From Clostridia bacterium (GTDB lineage: Bacteria > Bacillota_A > Clostridia > Oscillospirales > QAKW01): a stretch of 18,401 bases of DNA. The translations under genes were made by a program, and so were the position numbers. The DNA lies in assembly GCA_017396865.1 (NCBI GenBank), contig JAFQKO010000149.1, positions 1 through 18,401 of the forward strand. The letters run 5' to 3'. Within the stretch, counting starts at the first letter, position 1. Every line of letters begins with the position of its first letter. Positions 1 through 6,091 of the stretch are shown here, one piece after another. Below the pieces are notes generated by a model. That model did not search any database and was not told where the DNA came from. It saw nothing but the letters and a program-made list of their open reading frames with translations.

Positions 1-228
1 ACCCGCCTCAAAGCGGCAAATTTCGGTGCTTTTCACCCAATTTATTCTTGCAAGGCGACAGCCTTGCTTCGCCTAAATTGAGCAAAAATCCCTCGTAATT
101 TCCTCGCTTTGAGGTCGAAGATTTTAAAAAGAGCGGATTTTTGTTCAATCAAGGCACAAAACACAGTTAATCCTGACGGATTAACGAGTATTTTAACGAT
201 GAGTGAGCGAAAATCCGCCTTTTTAAAA
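1..228. repeat. modular hairpin block upstream of mgtC-like gene
   Basis: This non-coding stretch is dense in inverted repeats. They include a 6-bp hairpin CAAGGC/GCCTTG (51-56/61-66), a 15-bp arm pair with one G-T pair (77-91/135-149), a 10-bp pair CCTCAAAGCG/CGCTTTGAGG (6-15/105-114), and an 8-bp hairpin GTTAATCC-TGAC-GGATTAAC (166-185). The segment around AAAATCCGC (210-218) is also roughly complementary to 131-141. No open reading frame with a credible start and ribosome site was found. The look is that of a dispersed intergenic repeat or structured leader, but only one copy is in the window. It has no visible M-box or other riboswitch signature that I can recognise. Confidence 0.5.
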
Positions 229-269
229 CGGGGTTCGGGTTTAACTGCTCACCCTAAAGGAGTACAGCT

Positions 270-992
270 ATGGAAACGTTAATTCAAAATATTGCAAATT
301 TCTTGGATGAAAAGTCGGTTTGGATCTTTATGTTGCGGATCGCCTTCGCTACCTTCTGCGGTGCGATGGTCGGTTTGGAGCGCACCAAGCGGTCCAAGGA
401 GGCGGGTATTCGTACCCATACCATCATTGCCGCCGCCTCGGCGCTGATCATGATCATCTCGAAGTATGGCTTTGCCGATCTGGCGCTTGCCGAGGACGGT
501 GCGGTCTTTGCCGCCAGCCGCGGGGTGGATCCCGCCCGTATTGCGGCGCAGATCGTCAGCGGTATCTCCTTCCTGGGCGCGGGCGTTATCTTCCGCAACG
601 GCAACACCGTGAAGGGTCTTACCACCGCCGCCGGTATCTGGGCAACCGCCGCCATCGGTATGGCCTGCGGTGCCGGTATGTATACCATGGCGATCGTTGT
701 TACGCTGCTGATCGTTGCGGTGCAGCTGTTGATGCACCATTTCAACGTCGGCTACGATGCCTATTCCACCGGTGAGATCCGCTTGGTGATGGTGGATACC
801 CCCGAGATCCGCGAGGTGCTGAAGAAAAAGCAGGAGGAGCTGGATATCACCGTGGTCAGCTCCCGCATTACCTGCTGCGGCGATAATACCATCAACCTGA
901 TCCTGCAGGTGCGGATGAGAAATACCATCCCCTTCGAGGAGGTTATGAACTTCGTCGATGAGCATCCCGAGATCAAGTCGCTGAGCATTTAA
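270..992 (+). CDS. MgtC/SapB family membrane protein
   Basis: The 240-residue protein has the MgtC signature in order: GAMVGLER followed by the basic stretch and GIRTH (about residues 31-49), a hydrophobic segment, a glycine-rich ARIAAQIVSGISFLGAGVIF helix (about 89-108) and GLTTAAGIWATAAIG (about 116-130). Four to five membrane helices occupy residues 18-155, and a soluble tail of about 80 residues with ACT-like alternation follows. MgtC proteins are linked to growth at low magnesium and, in pathogens, to inhibition of ATP synthase; the role in this organism is unknown. The length is normal for the family. The ATG has an AAAGGAG site about 8 bases upstream. The stop lies 21 bases before the exonuclease gene, so the two are probably co-transcribed and end at the 1854-1888 terminator. 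No clear promoter was found upstream. Confidence 0.9.
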   Translation: METLIQNIANFLDEKSVWIFMLRIAFATFCGAMVGLERTKRSKEAGIRTHTIIAAASALIMIISKYGFADLALAEDGAVFAASRGVDPARIAAQIVSGISFLGAGVIFRNGNTVKGLTTAAGIWATAAIGMACGAGMYTMAIVVTLLIVAVQLLMHHFNVGYDAYSTGEIRLVMVDTPEIREVLKKKQEELDITVVSSRITCCGDNTINLILQVRMRNTIPFEEVMNFVDEHPEIKSLSI

Positions 993-1013
993 ACAGGCTG
1001 AGCAGGAGAGAAT

Positions 1014-1853
1014 ATGAATTATATCGTGTTTGATATGGAATGGAACCAGCCCTATTCCAAGGAAACGGCGATCCATTCCCCCATCTATCTGGCAGGCGAG
1101 ATCATCCAGATCGGTGCGATCAAGCTGAATCAGCGGGCAGAGGCCATCGATTGCATTAATCTGCTGGTGGCGCCCACCTTCTATAAGCGGCTGCATCATC
1201 GCATCCGTAAGATGACGGGCATTGATAAGGAGATGCTGCGCGGCCAAAAGAATTTCAAGGAGACCATTGCGGAGTTTAAGGAATGGTGCGGTGAGGATTG
1301 CCTGCTCCTTTCCTGGGGCTATGATGATATTCAGATGCTCAGGGATAATATGCTGATGCACGAAATGGACGAAAGCTGGCTGCCGCCCTGCATGAATCTG
1401 CAGGGGATCTATAACGATCAGGTCTCCCATGAAAATCGACAATTTTCGCTGGAGCGGGCAATGGAGGCGCTGGAGATCGAAGCACCGCTCCCCGCCCATG
1501 ATGCCTTCAACGATGCCATCTATACCGCGCGGGTTGCCAAGGCATTGAACCTGCGGCGGGGCGTGCGGAATTATCAGGAGCTCAACGGCGTGCTCTGGCA
1601 TAGTATGCACTCCGAAAAGGAGCTGTTTCACCCCTTTAAAACGGCGGAAAAGGCCTTGGCCGATCCGTCCCTCTATCGGGTTACCTGCCCCATCTGCGGC
1701 AAGCAGCTGAAGGTGAAGGACTATACCCCCATCGACGAAAAGAACTATGAAACGCAGGTAAAAACCAAGCACGGCACCCTGCTGCTGCGGCTGAAGCTGA
1801 TGCGCAACCGCCGCAGAAACTTCTATATCAAGCGAACCGTACGGTTTCTATAA
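1014..1853 (+). CDS. DEDDh-type 3'-5' exonuclease
   Basis: The 279-residue protein starts with the RNase T / DNA polymerase III epsilon-like exonuclease fold. Exo I is FDMEW with D7 and E9, Exo II is in WGYDDIQML (D104/D105), and Exo III is AHDAFNDA with H162 and D167. This complete DEDDh set predicts two-metal 3'-5' nuclease activity on single-stranded DNA or RNA. The C-terminal part (about 180-279) goes beyond the nuclease core and carries a CPIC pair (C225, C228) and a strongly basic end rich in R and K, which could bind nucleic acid. Only one Cys pair is present, so a full zinc finger is not supported. An AGGAGAG site precedes the ATG. It is the second gene of a two-gene unit with the MgtC-like gene; a functional link between them is not evident. 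Confidence 0.88.
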   Translation: MNYIVFDMEWNQPYSKETAIHSPIYLAGEIIQIGAIKLNQRAEAIDCINLLVAPTFYKRLHHRIRKMTGIDKEMLRGQKNFKETIAEFKEWCGEDCLLLSWGYDDIQMLRDNMLMHEMDESWLPPCMNLQGIYNDQVSHENRQFSLERAMEALEIEAPLPAHDAFNDAIYTARVAKALNLRRGVRNYQELNGVLWHSMHSEKELFHPFKTAEKALADPSLYRVTCPICGKQLKVKDYTPIDEKNYETQVKTKHGTLLLRLKLMRNRRRNFYIKRTVRFL

Positions 1854-1888
1854 GCAAAAGAGCAAGTCTTACGGACTTGCTCTTTTGC
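1854..1888 (+). terminator. strong intrinsic terminator
   Basis: This is a perfect 15-bp stem, GCAAAAGAGCAAGTC with its complement at 1874-1888 and a 5-base loop (1869-1873), placed directly after the exonuclease stop. The descending arm ends in TCTTTTGC and is followed by TATTATT, so the U-rich side is partly inside the stem. The palindrome could act in both directions. Confidence 0.85.
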
Positions 1889-1970
1889 TATTATTCAGCT
1901 TTCTTTGGATCCGCTTTTTGGCCGCCTGCGGGAGGGGATGAGCCTTGCGATCCTCAAGAAAGAGATAGAC

Positions 1971-2028
1971 CAATCAGGGGCCAATCACCAATCAGGGGGC
2001 GGTTTTCACGCTAACCGTCTCCTGATTG
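1971..2028. repeat. REP-like palindrome, copy A
   Basis: The left arm CAATCAGGGGGCGGTT (1989-2004) and right arm AACCGTCTCCTGATTG (2013-2028) form a hairpin with two mismatches in 16 pairs. An extra partial left arm, CAATCAGGGG, lies at 1971-1980. The same arm sequence recurs at 2580-2649 and 3624-3672. It sits just past the stop of the minus-strand lipoprotein gene at 2042. The GGGGACGGTT core resembles palindromes that accompany Y1 (REP-associated) transposases in Clostridia and other bacteria; this is from memory, not from a search. Confidence 0.75.
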
Positions 2029-2041
2029 AATGTGGTAAGAT

Positions 2042-2536
2042 TTATTCTTCCACCCAAGCAGCAATAGGCTTACCGGTCGTTCCGTCAACGGCGACACACA
2101 TGAGCTCGCCCACATGTACAGGTGCTGATTCTTGTTTGGGAGCATAATCAAAACGCCATATATTGTCTTCGGTTGAATGAACGATTACACACAAATTGTA
2201 GTTAAGGCAACGTTCATTTTTTTGAAATTCGGATAAAATCGCTTGCCCTAAAATCAATGCATCGTCTTTAGAAGAAAGAGGGGCGTGGTTCTGCGACCAT
2301 TCCATGTCGCTAACATCAACCGGAAACTCCAATTTTTCCCAATCAATACCACACCAATCATTTTCATGATATGGCACGCTTGGTGATGGTTCCTGTTCTG
2401 AACTTTCAGGAACAACCGACGTTGGTGCTTTCTCGTCGTTTTCATAATTCTTTTCATTCTCTTTTTTTGTTGTGCTGCAACCTAAAAGAAGAATTGATAT
2501 GATTAATAAGAGCAAAACAAAAATGATCTTTTTCAC
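2042..2536 (-). CDS. small lipoprotein with possible NTF2-like C-terminal domain
   Basis: The 164-residue protein has a lipoprotein signal peptide: two lysines, a run of I/L, then the lipobox LLGC with C20 as the lipidated residue. A low-complexity linker rich in K, N, E, S and P (about 21-60) is followed by a compact domain (about 65-164). The C-terminal pattern of an IWRFDY strand, a CVAVDG strand and TGKPIAAWVEE recalls NTF2-fold immunity-like proteins, but this is only a fold-level resemblance. The start is GTG, chosen because AAGGAGG lies 5 bases upstream. There is no good promoter in the 114 bases to the upstream lipoprotein gene, so it is probably expressed from that gene's promoter through the REP-like repeat. 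It has lower GC than the flanking genes. Confidence 0.75.
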   Translation of the reverse strand: MKKIIFVLLLLIISILLLGCSTTKKENEKNYENDEKAPTSVVPESSEQEPSPSVPYHENDWCGIDWEKLEFPVDVSDMEWSQNHAPLSSKDDALILGQAILSEFQKNERCLNYNLCVIVHSTEDNIWRFDYAPKQESAPVHVGELMCVAVDGTTGKPIAAWVEE

Positions 2537-2579
2537 TATTTCCTCCTTAAAATGATGGCCAAGGTTTCATGGCGCAAGC

Positions 2580-2649
2580 CAATCGGGGGACGGTTCTGTG
2601 ATCAATCGGAGAACCGTTCCCTGATTGCTCGCTAACCGTCCCCTGATTG
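2580..2649. repeat. REP-like palindrome, copy B (compound)
   Basis: The unit starts with CAATCGGGGGACGGTTC (2580-2596), which pairs with GAACCGTTCCCTGATTG (2611-2627) with two mismatches. A further right arm, GCTAACCGTCCCCTGATTG (2631-2649), follows and is the exact reverse complement of 3624-3642 in copy C. The 20 bases GTGATCAATCGGAGAACCGT (2598-2617) recur unchanged at 3643-3662. Copy B fills most of the gap between the two lipoprotein genes and ends one base before the stop codon of the upstream one. Confidence 0.8.
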
Positions 2650-2650
2650 T

Positions 2651-3574
2651 CTAATTGTCGTTGGTCGCAGAGATCAATACTTGATTTCTTTCAACCATAA
2701 TCGTGACAGTATAGTCCAATTCTTTTAAAACAAAAGACAAGGTGTTGCTGTCGACAAACAGTTCGCCCTCGGAGGAATACACAAAACAATATCCGCCATC
2801 CATTGAAGAAAGCAAGTTTTCTTTATCATTGCCTTCTTCATAAAGTGTTCCGCTTGCATAGTCCAAAAGGTAGCGCTTTCCATTGGCGAAAACGATCGCT
2901 TTTTCATCATCTTCCCATGAAAAGGTTGCGCCCATCTCTTTCAATACAGGTGATAGCGGAACATCAGCATAATCATGGTAGATCATGGGTTCGACCCCAA
3001 GGATTTCCTTATTCTTTATTTTCAGTTTTCCACTTGTCCTGCCATAAGTTTTAATATACTGATCATACAGATAAAGATTATATGCCGTTTTATCGTCAGA
3101 TTTATTTACGGTGATAAAAACATTTTGCGTGGTTGTTTTGATCCAAGCAGTAAGGGGTTCGCACGGAATGTCAAATAACATTATGGTTTCGACTGGATCG
3201 GAAATGCTATTCTCTTTCAAGTAAGACTCAATTGAGGCCTTGGTTCCAAGCAACGATAGTATCGAATCGTCAATTAGCATTCGTGCAGAGCCATGACGAA
3301 CATACCATTCACCTTCCTTGGAAAAAGAAAAGGATCTTCCTTGAGGGGGTTCACGATGCGATGGGTCTTCTAAAAAGTCAAAGAATGAATCGCGCGCGAT
3401 TTTATGAATTGTTATTTGTGCCGAGGGAATGGGTTGTGGTTGGCTCTCCTCTTTTACGGAAGGTAATGAAGCTGCTTCGCTTTTCGATTTCGTATGCTCA
3501 GCACAGCTAATCAATGTAAATAGCGAAAGAGAAAAACAGCATATGGATATTATGAAAAATTTAGCTTTATTCAT
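2651..3574 (-). CDS. lipoprotein with copper-amine-oxidase-N-like (stalk) domain
   Basis: The reading frame extends upstream to 3610, but the start is placed at the ATG at 3574 because AGGAGA lies 6-7 bases before it and the lipoprotein signal begins there (307 residues). The signal has MNKAK, a hydrophobic core and the lipobox LISC with C24. Residues about 25-60 are a linker rich in S, E, K and P. Residues about 60-200 are of unknown type. Residues 204-307 resemble the copper amine oxidase N-terminal (stalk) domain found in many clostridial surface proteins: VPLSPVLKEMGATFSWE, then GKRYLLDYASGTLY, and a second half ELFVDSNTLSFVLKELDYTVTI. This domain does not bind copper by itself; it is usually a wall-associated or spacing module. 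A good promoter lies at 3694-3723, with REP copy C inside the predicted leader. Confidence 0.78.
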   Translation of the reverse strand: MNKAKFFIISICCFSLSLFTLISCAEHTKSKSEAASLPSVKEESQPQPIPSAQITIHKIARDSFFDFLEDPSHREPPQGRSFSFSKEGEWYVRHGSARMLIDDSILSLLGTKASIESYLKENSISDPVETIMLFDIPCEPLTAWIKTTTQNVFITVNKSDDKTAYNLYLYDQYIKTYGRTSGKLKIKNKEILGVEPMIYHDYADVPLSPVLKEMGATFSWEDDEKAIVFANGKRYLLDYASGTLYEEGNDKENLLSSMDGGYCFVYSSEGELFVDSNTLSFVLKELDYTVTIMVERNQVLISATNDN

Positions 3575-3623
3575 TGATTTTCTCCTAATATATGTAATAA
3601 CAGTCATCAAGTATCCAATTGTC

Positions 3624-3672
3624 CAATCAGGGGACGGTTAGCGTGATCAATCGGAGAACCGTCCTCCGATTG
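3624..3672. repeat. REP-like palindrome, copy C
   Basis: The left arm CAATCAGGGGACGGTTAGC (3624-3642) is the exact inverted copy of 2631-2649. The right arm GAACCGTCCTCCGATTG (3656-3672) pairs with the left one, and the inner CAATCGGA/TCCGATTG pair (3648-3655/3665-3672) offers an alternative hairpin. Together with copy B it brackets the lipoprotein gene 2651-3574. It lies between that gene's promoter and its ribosome site, so it should be transcribed. Confidence 0.8.
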
Positions 3673-3693
3673 TTTGTGCTTTTCTTCATTTTT

Positions 3694-3723
3694 ATTATAC
3701 CAAATGCACGTTTTTTCTGTAAA
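3694..3723 (-). promoter_or_regulatory. sigma-A promoter for lipoprotein gene 2651-3574
   Basis: On the minus strand TTTACA (3718-3723) and a perfect TATAAT (3694-3699) are separated by 18 bases. The predicted start of transcription near 3687 gives a leader of about 110 bases that contains REP copy C. It is divergent from the SLH gene promoter. Confidence 0.75.
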
Positions 3724-3841
3724 TGAGTTTCGTTGTATTTTTTGATTTTTGTATAGATGCATAAATTGCGGAGGTATATTTGGAAGCGTATGGATTTTTT
3801 TTGTATGTTTCTACAAAATTATACGGCGGCACTGTTTTTTC

Positions 3842-3871
3842 TTGCCTTTCAAACGAGAGATTTGGTATAAT
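3842..3871 (+). promoter_or_regulatory. sigma-A promoter for SLH protein gene
   Basis: TTGCCT (3842-3847) and a perfect TATAAT (3866-3871) are separated by 18 bases, 43 bases before the ATG at 3914. The rest of the 3673-3913 gap is AT-rich, with no gene seen. Confidence 0.75.
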
Positions 3872-3913
3872 TAAAATATAGAAACAAACATAATAAAAGG
3901 AGGAACCATTGAA

Positions 3914-5908
3914 ATGAAACGTTATTTAGCAAGTATCTTAACCGTCTGCCTGCTGTTGATGTTGTTCCCTGCACTGCCGATAGGTGCGGAAACCGAAATC
4001 CAATGGCCGGCCTCCGTTGGTGATTCTGTTACCGTTGATGGCGAGAGCTATCAGTATCAGGGCGAAACTGCAGGCGGCATTGAGGTACACGGCACCACTC
4101 CGCGCGCTTGGAAGGTTAAAGACGGAGGCTATGTGCTGTGGAACGGCTCCGGGACAACCGTTTTGCATGAGGTCGTTATCAAAGAAGGCACCACCTATCT
4201 TCAGGGCAACGAGCTTGTGCGCGCTGCGGTGGTGATCCATGCCCCTTCTGCCATTGTTTTGGAGGGCGAAAACAAGATTTCCCTTTCCGCAACCGATCAA
4301 TATCTTTATGCGCTGGCGCTGAGCTGCACCGATTCGGCGGCGCTTTACACCATGCGTGGCGATTCCTTGCGCATTGAATATACCGGCGCAAGCGTGAATA
4401 AAGCGAATCTGTATCAAGCGGCCATCTACTGCGGGGCAAAGCTGACCGTCGACGGTGTTGACATTACCGCTACGGGAACGGGCCCCTCCACCAATGCATT
4501 GATTCAAGCCGACTTCGATCTTACGGTTAAAAACTCCAAGCTTAATCTCTCCATCGCGCAAAAGGCGTCTGTCATCTATGGGATCAAGGCGGGGAATCTC
4601 ACCCTCAGCGATTCGAACGTGACCGTTTCCGTTTCGGATACAACCACCGTTACCTACGGCCTTTTCTCCGGCGCTGATCTTAAAACAGAGCGGTCGAAGG
4701 TTCGAATTGCCCTCACCGCATCCGATAATGCCTATCTGCAGGGCGTTAGCGCTTGGTCTACGTTGAAGGTCAGCGATTCCGATCTTCAGATTGATTTGAA
4801 AAATAAAGGAAATACCGCCGATGGCGTTTCCGCTTCGATATCGGCCGCCATTGAGCAATCGAAAATACGTGTTTCTATTGAAACCGGAGCCGATGGGGCA
4901 TCCGGAATCGGCGCAGCTCATTCGCTTTCGATCATCGATAGCGTTTTGAATATCGACATCAAGGCGTCCGACGTTTATTACTCTTTGGGGGACGCCTACG
5001 GAATTAAAAGCGAGCAGATTTCGGCCCAAAATTCCATTCTTAAAATCAACACCGTTGCCGGCTATCTTTCCTATGGCGTTGATGCAACCGACTCCATTTC
5101 GATGGAGCGATGCTCTGCTGAGATCACGCTCTCTCTGCAGCCGATGAGCGATGCATATGAAAAACGAGCTTGCGGCTTCCGCTGCGGCAGCGCCTATGGG
5201 GAGGCTGCAGTAGCCTTTAGCGATTGCTATCTCAACGTGATCGGTGCAACCAATGCCATCGATGCCAAAGCGATTCCAACGGTTAGCGGAATGACCTTGC
5301 TCAAGCCCGCCGATCCAAACTATACCGCATATGAATCTGTCCATGGGGCAACCTGGTATAAGCTTTGCAGCGGAGAGAGTGCCACCTCCGACTCCCTTCT
5401 TTACGTAACCAAGCGATATACCGATATTCCCATTGAAGAATGGTGTATGCCTGCGGTGTACTTTGTAACGCAGCGCGGTCTGTTCGGCGGGATCAGCGAG
5501 ACGGAATTCTCCCCCTACTCCCGCTTGACGCGTGCGCAGATGATGACCGTTCTTGCACGGATGGCGGGCGCGGACGTTACCCCCGCGGCGGGCGAGGTTT
5601 GGTATCAAAGGGCGGTAAATTGGGCTGTTGCGGAGGGGATCTCCGACGGAACGGATCCCAACGGGTATATTACGCGTGAGCAGATGATCACAATGGTCTG
5701 GCGGTATCTTGGCGAGCCTGAGGGTGAAGGGAGCCTGAACCGCTTTACCGACAAAAACAAAATCGACGGCTGGGCGAAGGCTGCAATGGAATGGGCAATC
5801 GAATATAACGTCATCTCCGGCAGAGGGGATGGAACGCTCGACCCGGACGGCAGCGCCACCCGCGCCGAAACCGCACAGCTTTTAAAGAACTTTTTAACGA
5901 ACTACTAA
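3914..5908 (+). CDS. secreted beta-helix-like surface protein with three SLH repeats
   Basis: The 664-residue protein has a Sec signal peptide (about 1-26, with cleavage near PIGA-ETE). Residues about 30-480 carry many loosely repeated segments of about 25-40 residues with a [L/I]-x-[L/I]-x-x-S-x-[L/V] pattern. Examples are LTVKNSKLNLSIA, LTLSDSNVTVSVS, LKVSDSDLQIDLK and LSIIDSVLNIDIK, which suggest a right-handed parallel beta-helix. Residues 502-664 hold three SLH repeats with the motifs TRAQ (539-542), TREQ (587-590) and TRAE (649-652), the residues known in the family to bind pyruvylated secondary cell wall polymer. So it is an S-layer-associated wall protein; no catalytic motif was recognised. 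AGGAGG precedes the ATG and a sigma-A promoter lies upstream. The architecture parallels the product of 14968-16209, which uses a different anchor. Confidence 0.88.
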   Translation: MKRYLASILTVCLLLMLFPALPIGAETEIQWPASVGDSVTVDGESYQYQGETAGGIEVHGTTPRAWKVKDGGYVLWNGSGTTVLHEVVIKEGTTYLQGNELVRAAVVIHAPSAIVLEGENKISLSATDQYLYALALSCTDSAALYTMRGDSLRIEYTGASVNKANLYQAAIYCGAKLTVDGVDITATGTGPSTNALIQADFDLTVKNSKLNLSIAQKASVIYGIKAGNLTLSDSNVTVSVSDTTTVTYGLFSGADLKTERSKVRIALTASDNAYLQGVSAWSTLKVSDSDLQIDLKNKGNTADGVSASISAAIEQSKIRVSIETGADGASGIGAAHSLSIIDSVLNIDIKASDVYYSLGDAYGIKSEQISAQNSILKINTVAGYLSYGVDATDSISMERCSAEITLSLQPMSDAYEKRACGFRCGSAYGEAAVAFSDCYLNVIGATNAIDAKAIPTVSGMTLLKPADPNYTAYESVHGATWYKLCSGESATSDSLLYVTKRYTDIPIEEWCMPAVYFVTQRGLFGGISETEFSPYSRLTRAQMMTVLARMAGADVTPAAGEVWYQRAVNWAVAEGISDGTDPNGYITREQMITMVWRYLGEPEGEGSLNRFTDKNKIDGWAKAAMEWAIEYNVISGRGDGTLDPDGSATRAETAQLLKNFLTNY

Positions 5909-5914
5909 TCAAAC

Positions 5915-5941
5915 AGCGCCGAGGGCAATGCCCTCGGCGCT
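5915..5941 (+). terminator. GC-rich hairpin after SLH gene
   Basis: A perfect 12-bp stem, AGCGCCGAGGGC and its complement (5930-5941) around an AAT loop, lies 7 bases after the stop codon. No U-tract follows, so it may stabilise the 3' end or stall polymerase rather than terminate alone. Confidence 0.6.
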
Positions 5942-6014
5942 CAGACTGTCAAAAAAGGCACCGACCGCAGAAAAATGGGTAAAAACTGAGGTATGTACCA
6001 ATATTGAAGATTGC

Positions 6015-6048
6015 AAGGAGAAAGAAAGTCTTTCTCCTTTTTCTTTTC
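6015..6048 (+). terminator. intrinsic terminator, plus strand
   Basis: The stem AAGGAGAAAGA/TCTTTCTCCTT (6015-6025/6029-6039) with an AAG loop is followed by TTTTCTTTT. The U-rich tail is only on the plus strand, so this is the likely true end of the SLH gene transcript, in front of the convergent branching-enzyme gene. Confidence 0.8.
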
Positions 6049-6073
6049 ATAAGGAAGAAATTCGATATAAAAC

Positions 6074-6091
6074 AAATCCTATGCAGGATTT
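6074..6091 (-). terminator. short terminator hairpin for branching-enzyme operon
   Basis: Read on the minus strand, AAATCCT-GCAT-AGGATTT is a 7-bp stem overlapping the stop codon of the branching-enzyme gene and followed by GTTTTATAT. The stem is AT-rich and weak. Confidence 0.5.

Noticed and set aside
279..1772. 497-codon minus-strand open frame over the MgtC-like and exonuclease genes
   Set aside because: Low-complexity H/G/R-rich translation without motifs, fully opposite two well-supported genes; a GC-rich antisense shadow.
1905..2147. 80-codon plus frame with an LREGMSL stretch reminiscent of the C-terminal helix of REP-associated transposases
   Set aside because: It uses a TTG start, runs through the palindromic repeat and into the lipoprotein gene on the other strand; the resemblance is too short to call a transposase relic.
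2042..2536. Toxin-immunity pair with the neighbouring lipoprotein
   Set aside because: The NTF2-like resemblance is weak, and no toxin domain or secretion signal for a polymorphic toxin is nearby.
1971..3672. Repeated palindromes considered as a CRISPR array
   Set aside because: Only three copies, spaced about 0.6-1 kb apart with genes between, and compound arms; no regular spacers or cas genes.
3938..5608. 556-codon minus frame opposite the SLH protein gene
   Set aside because: No ribosome site, biased composition, and the plus strand codes for a clear signal-peptide and SLH protein.
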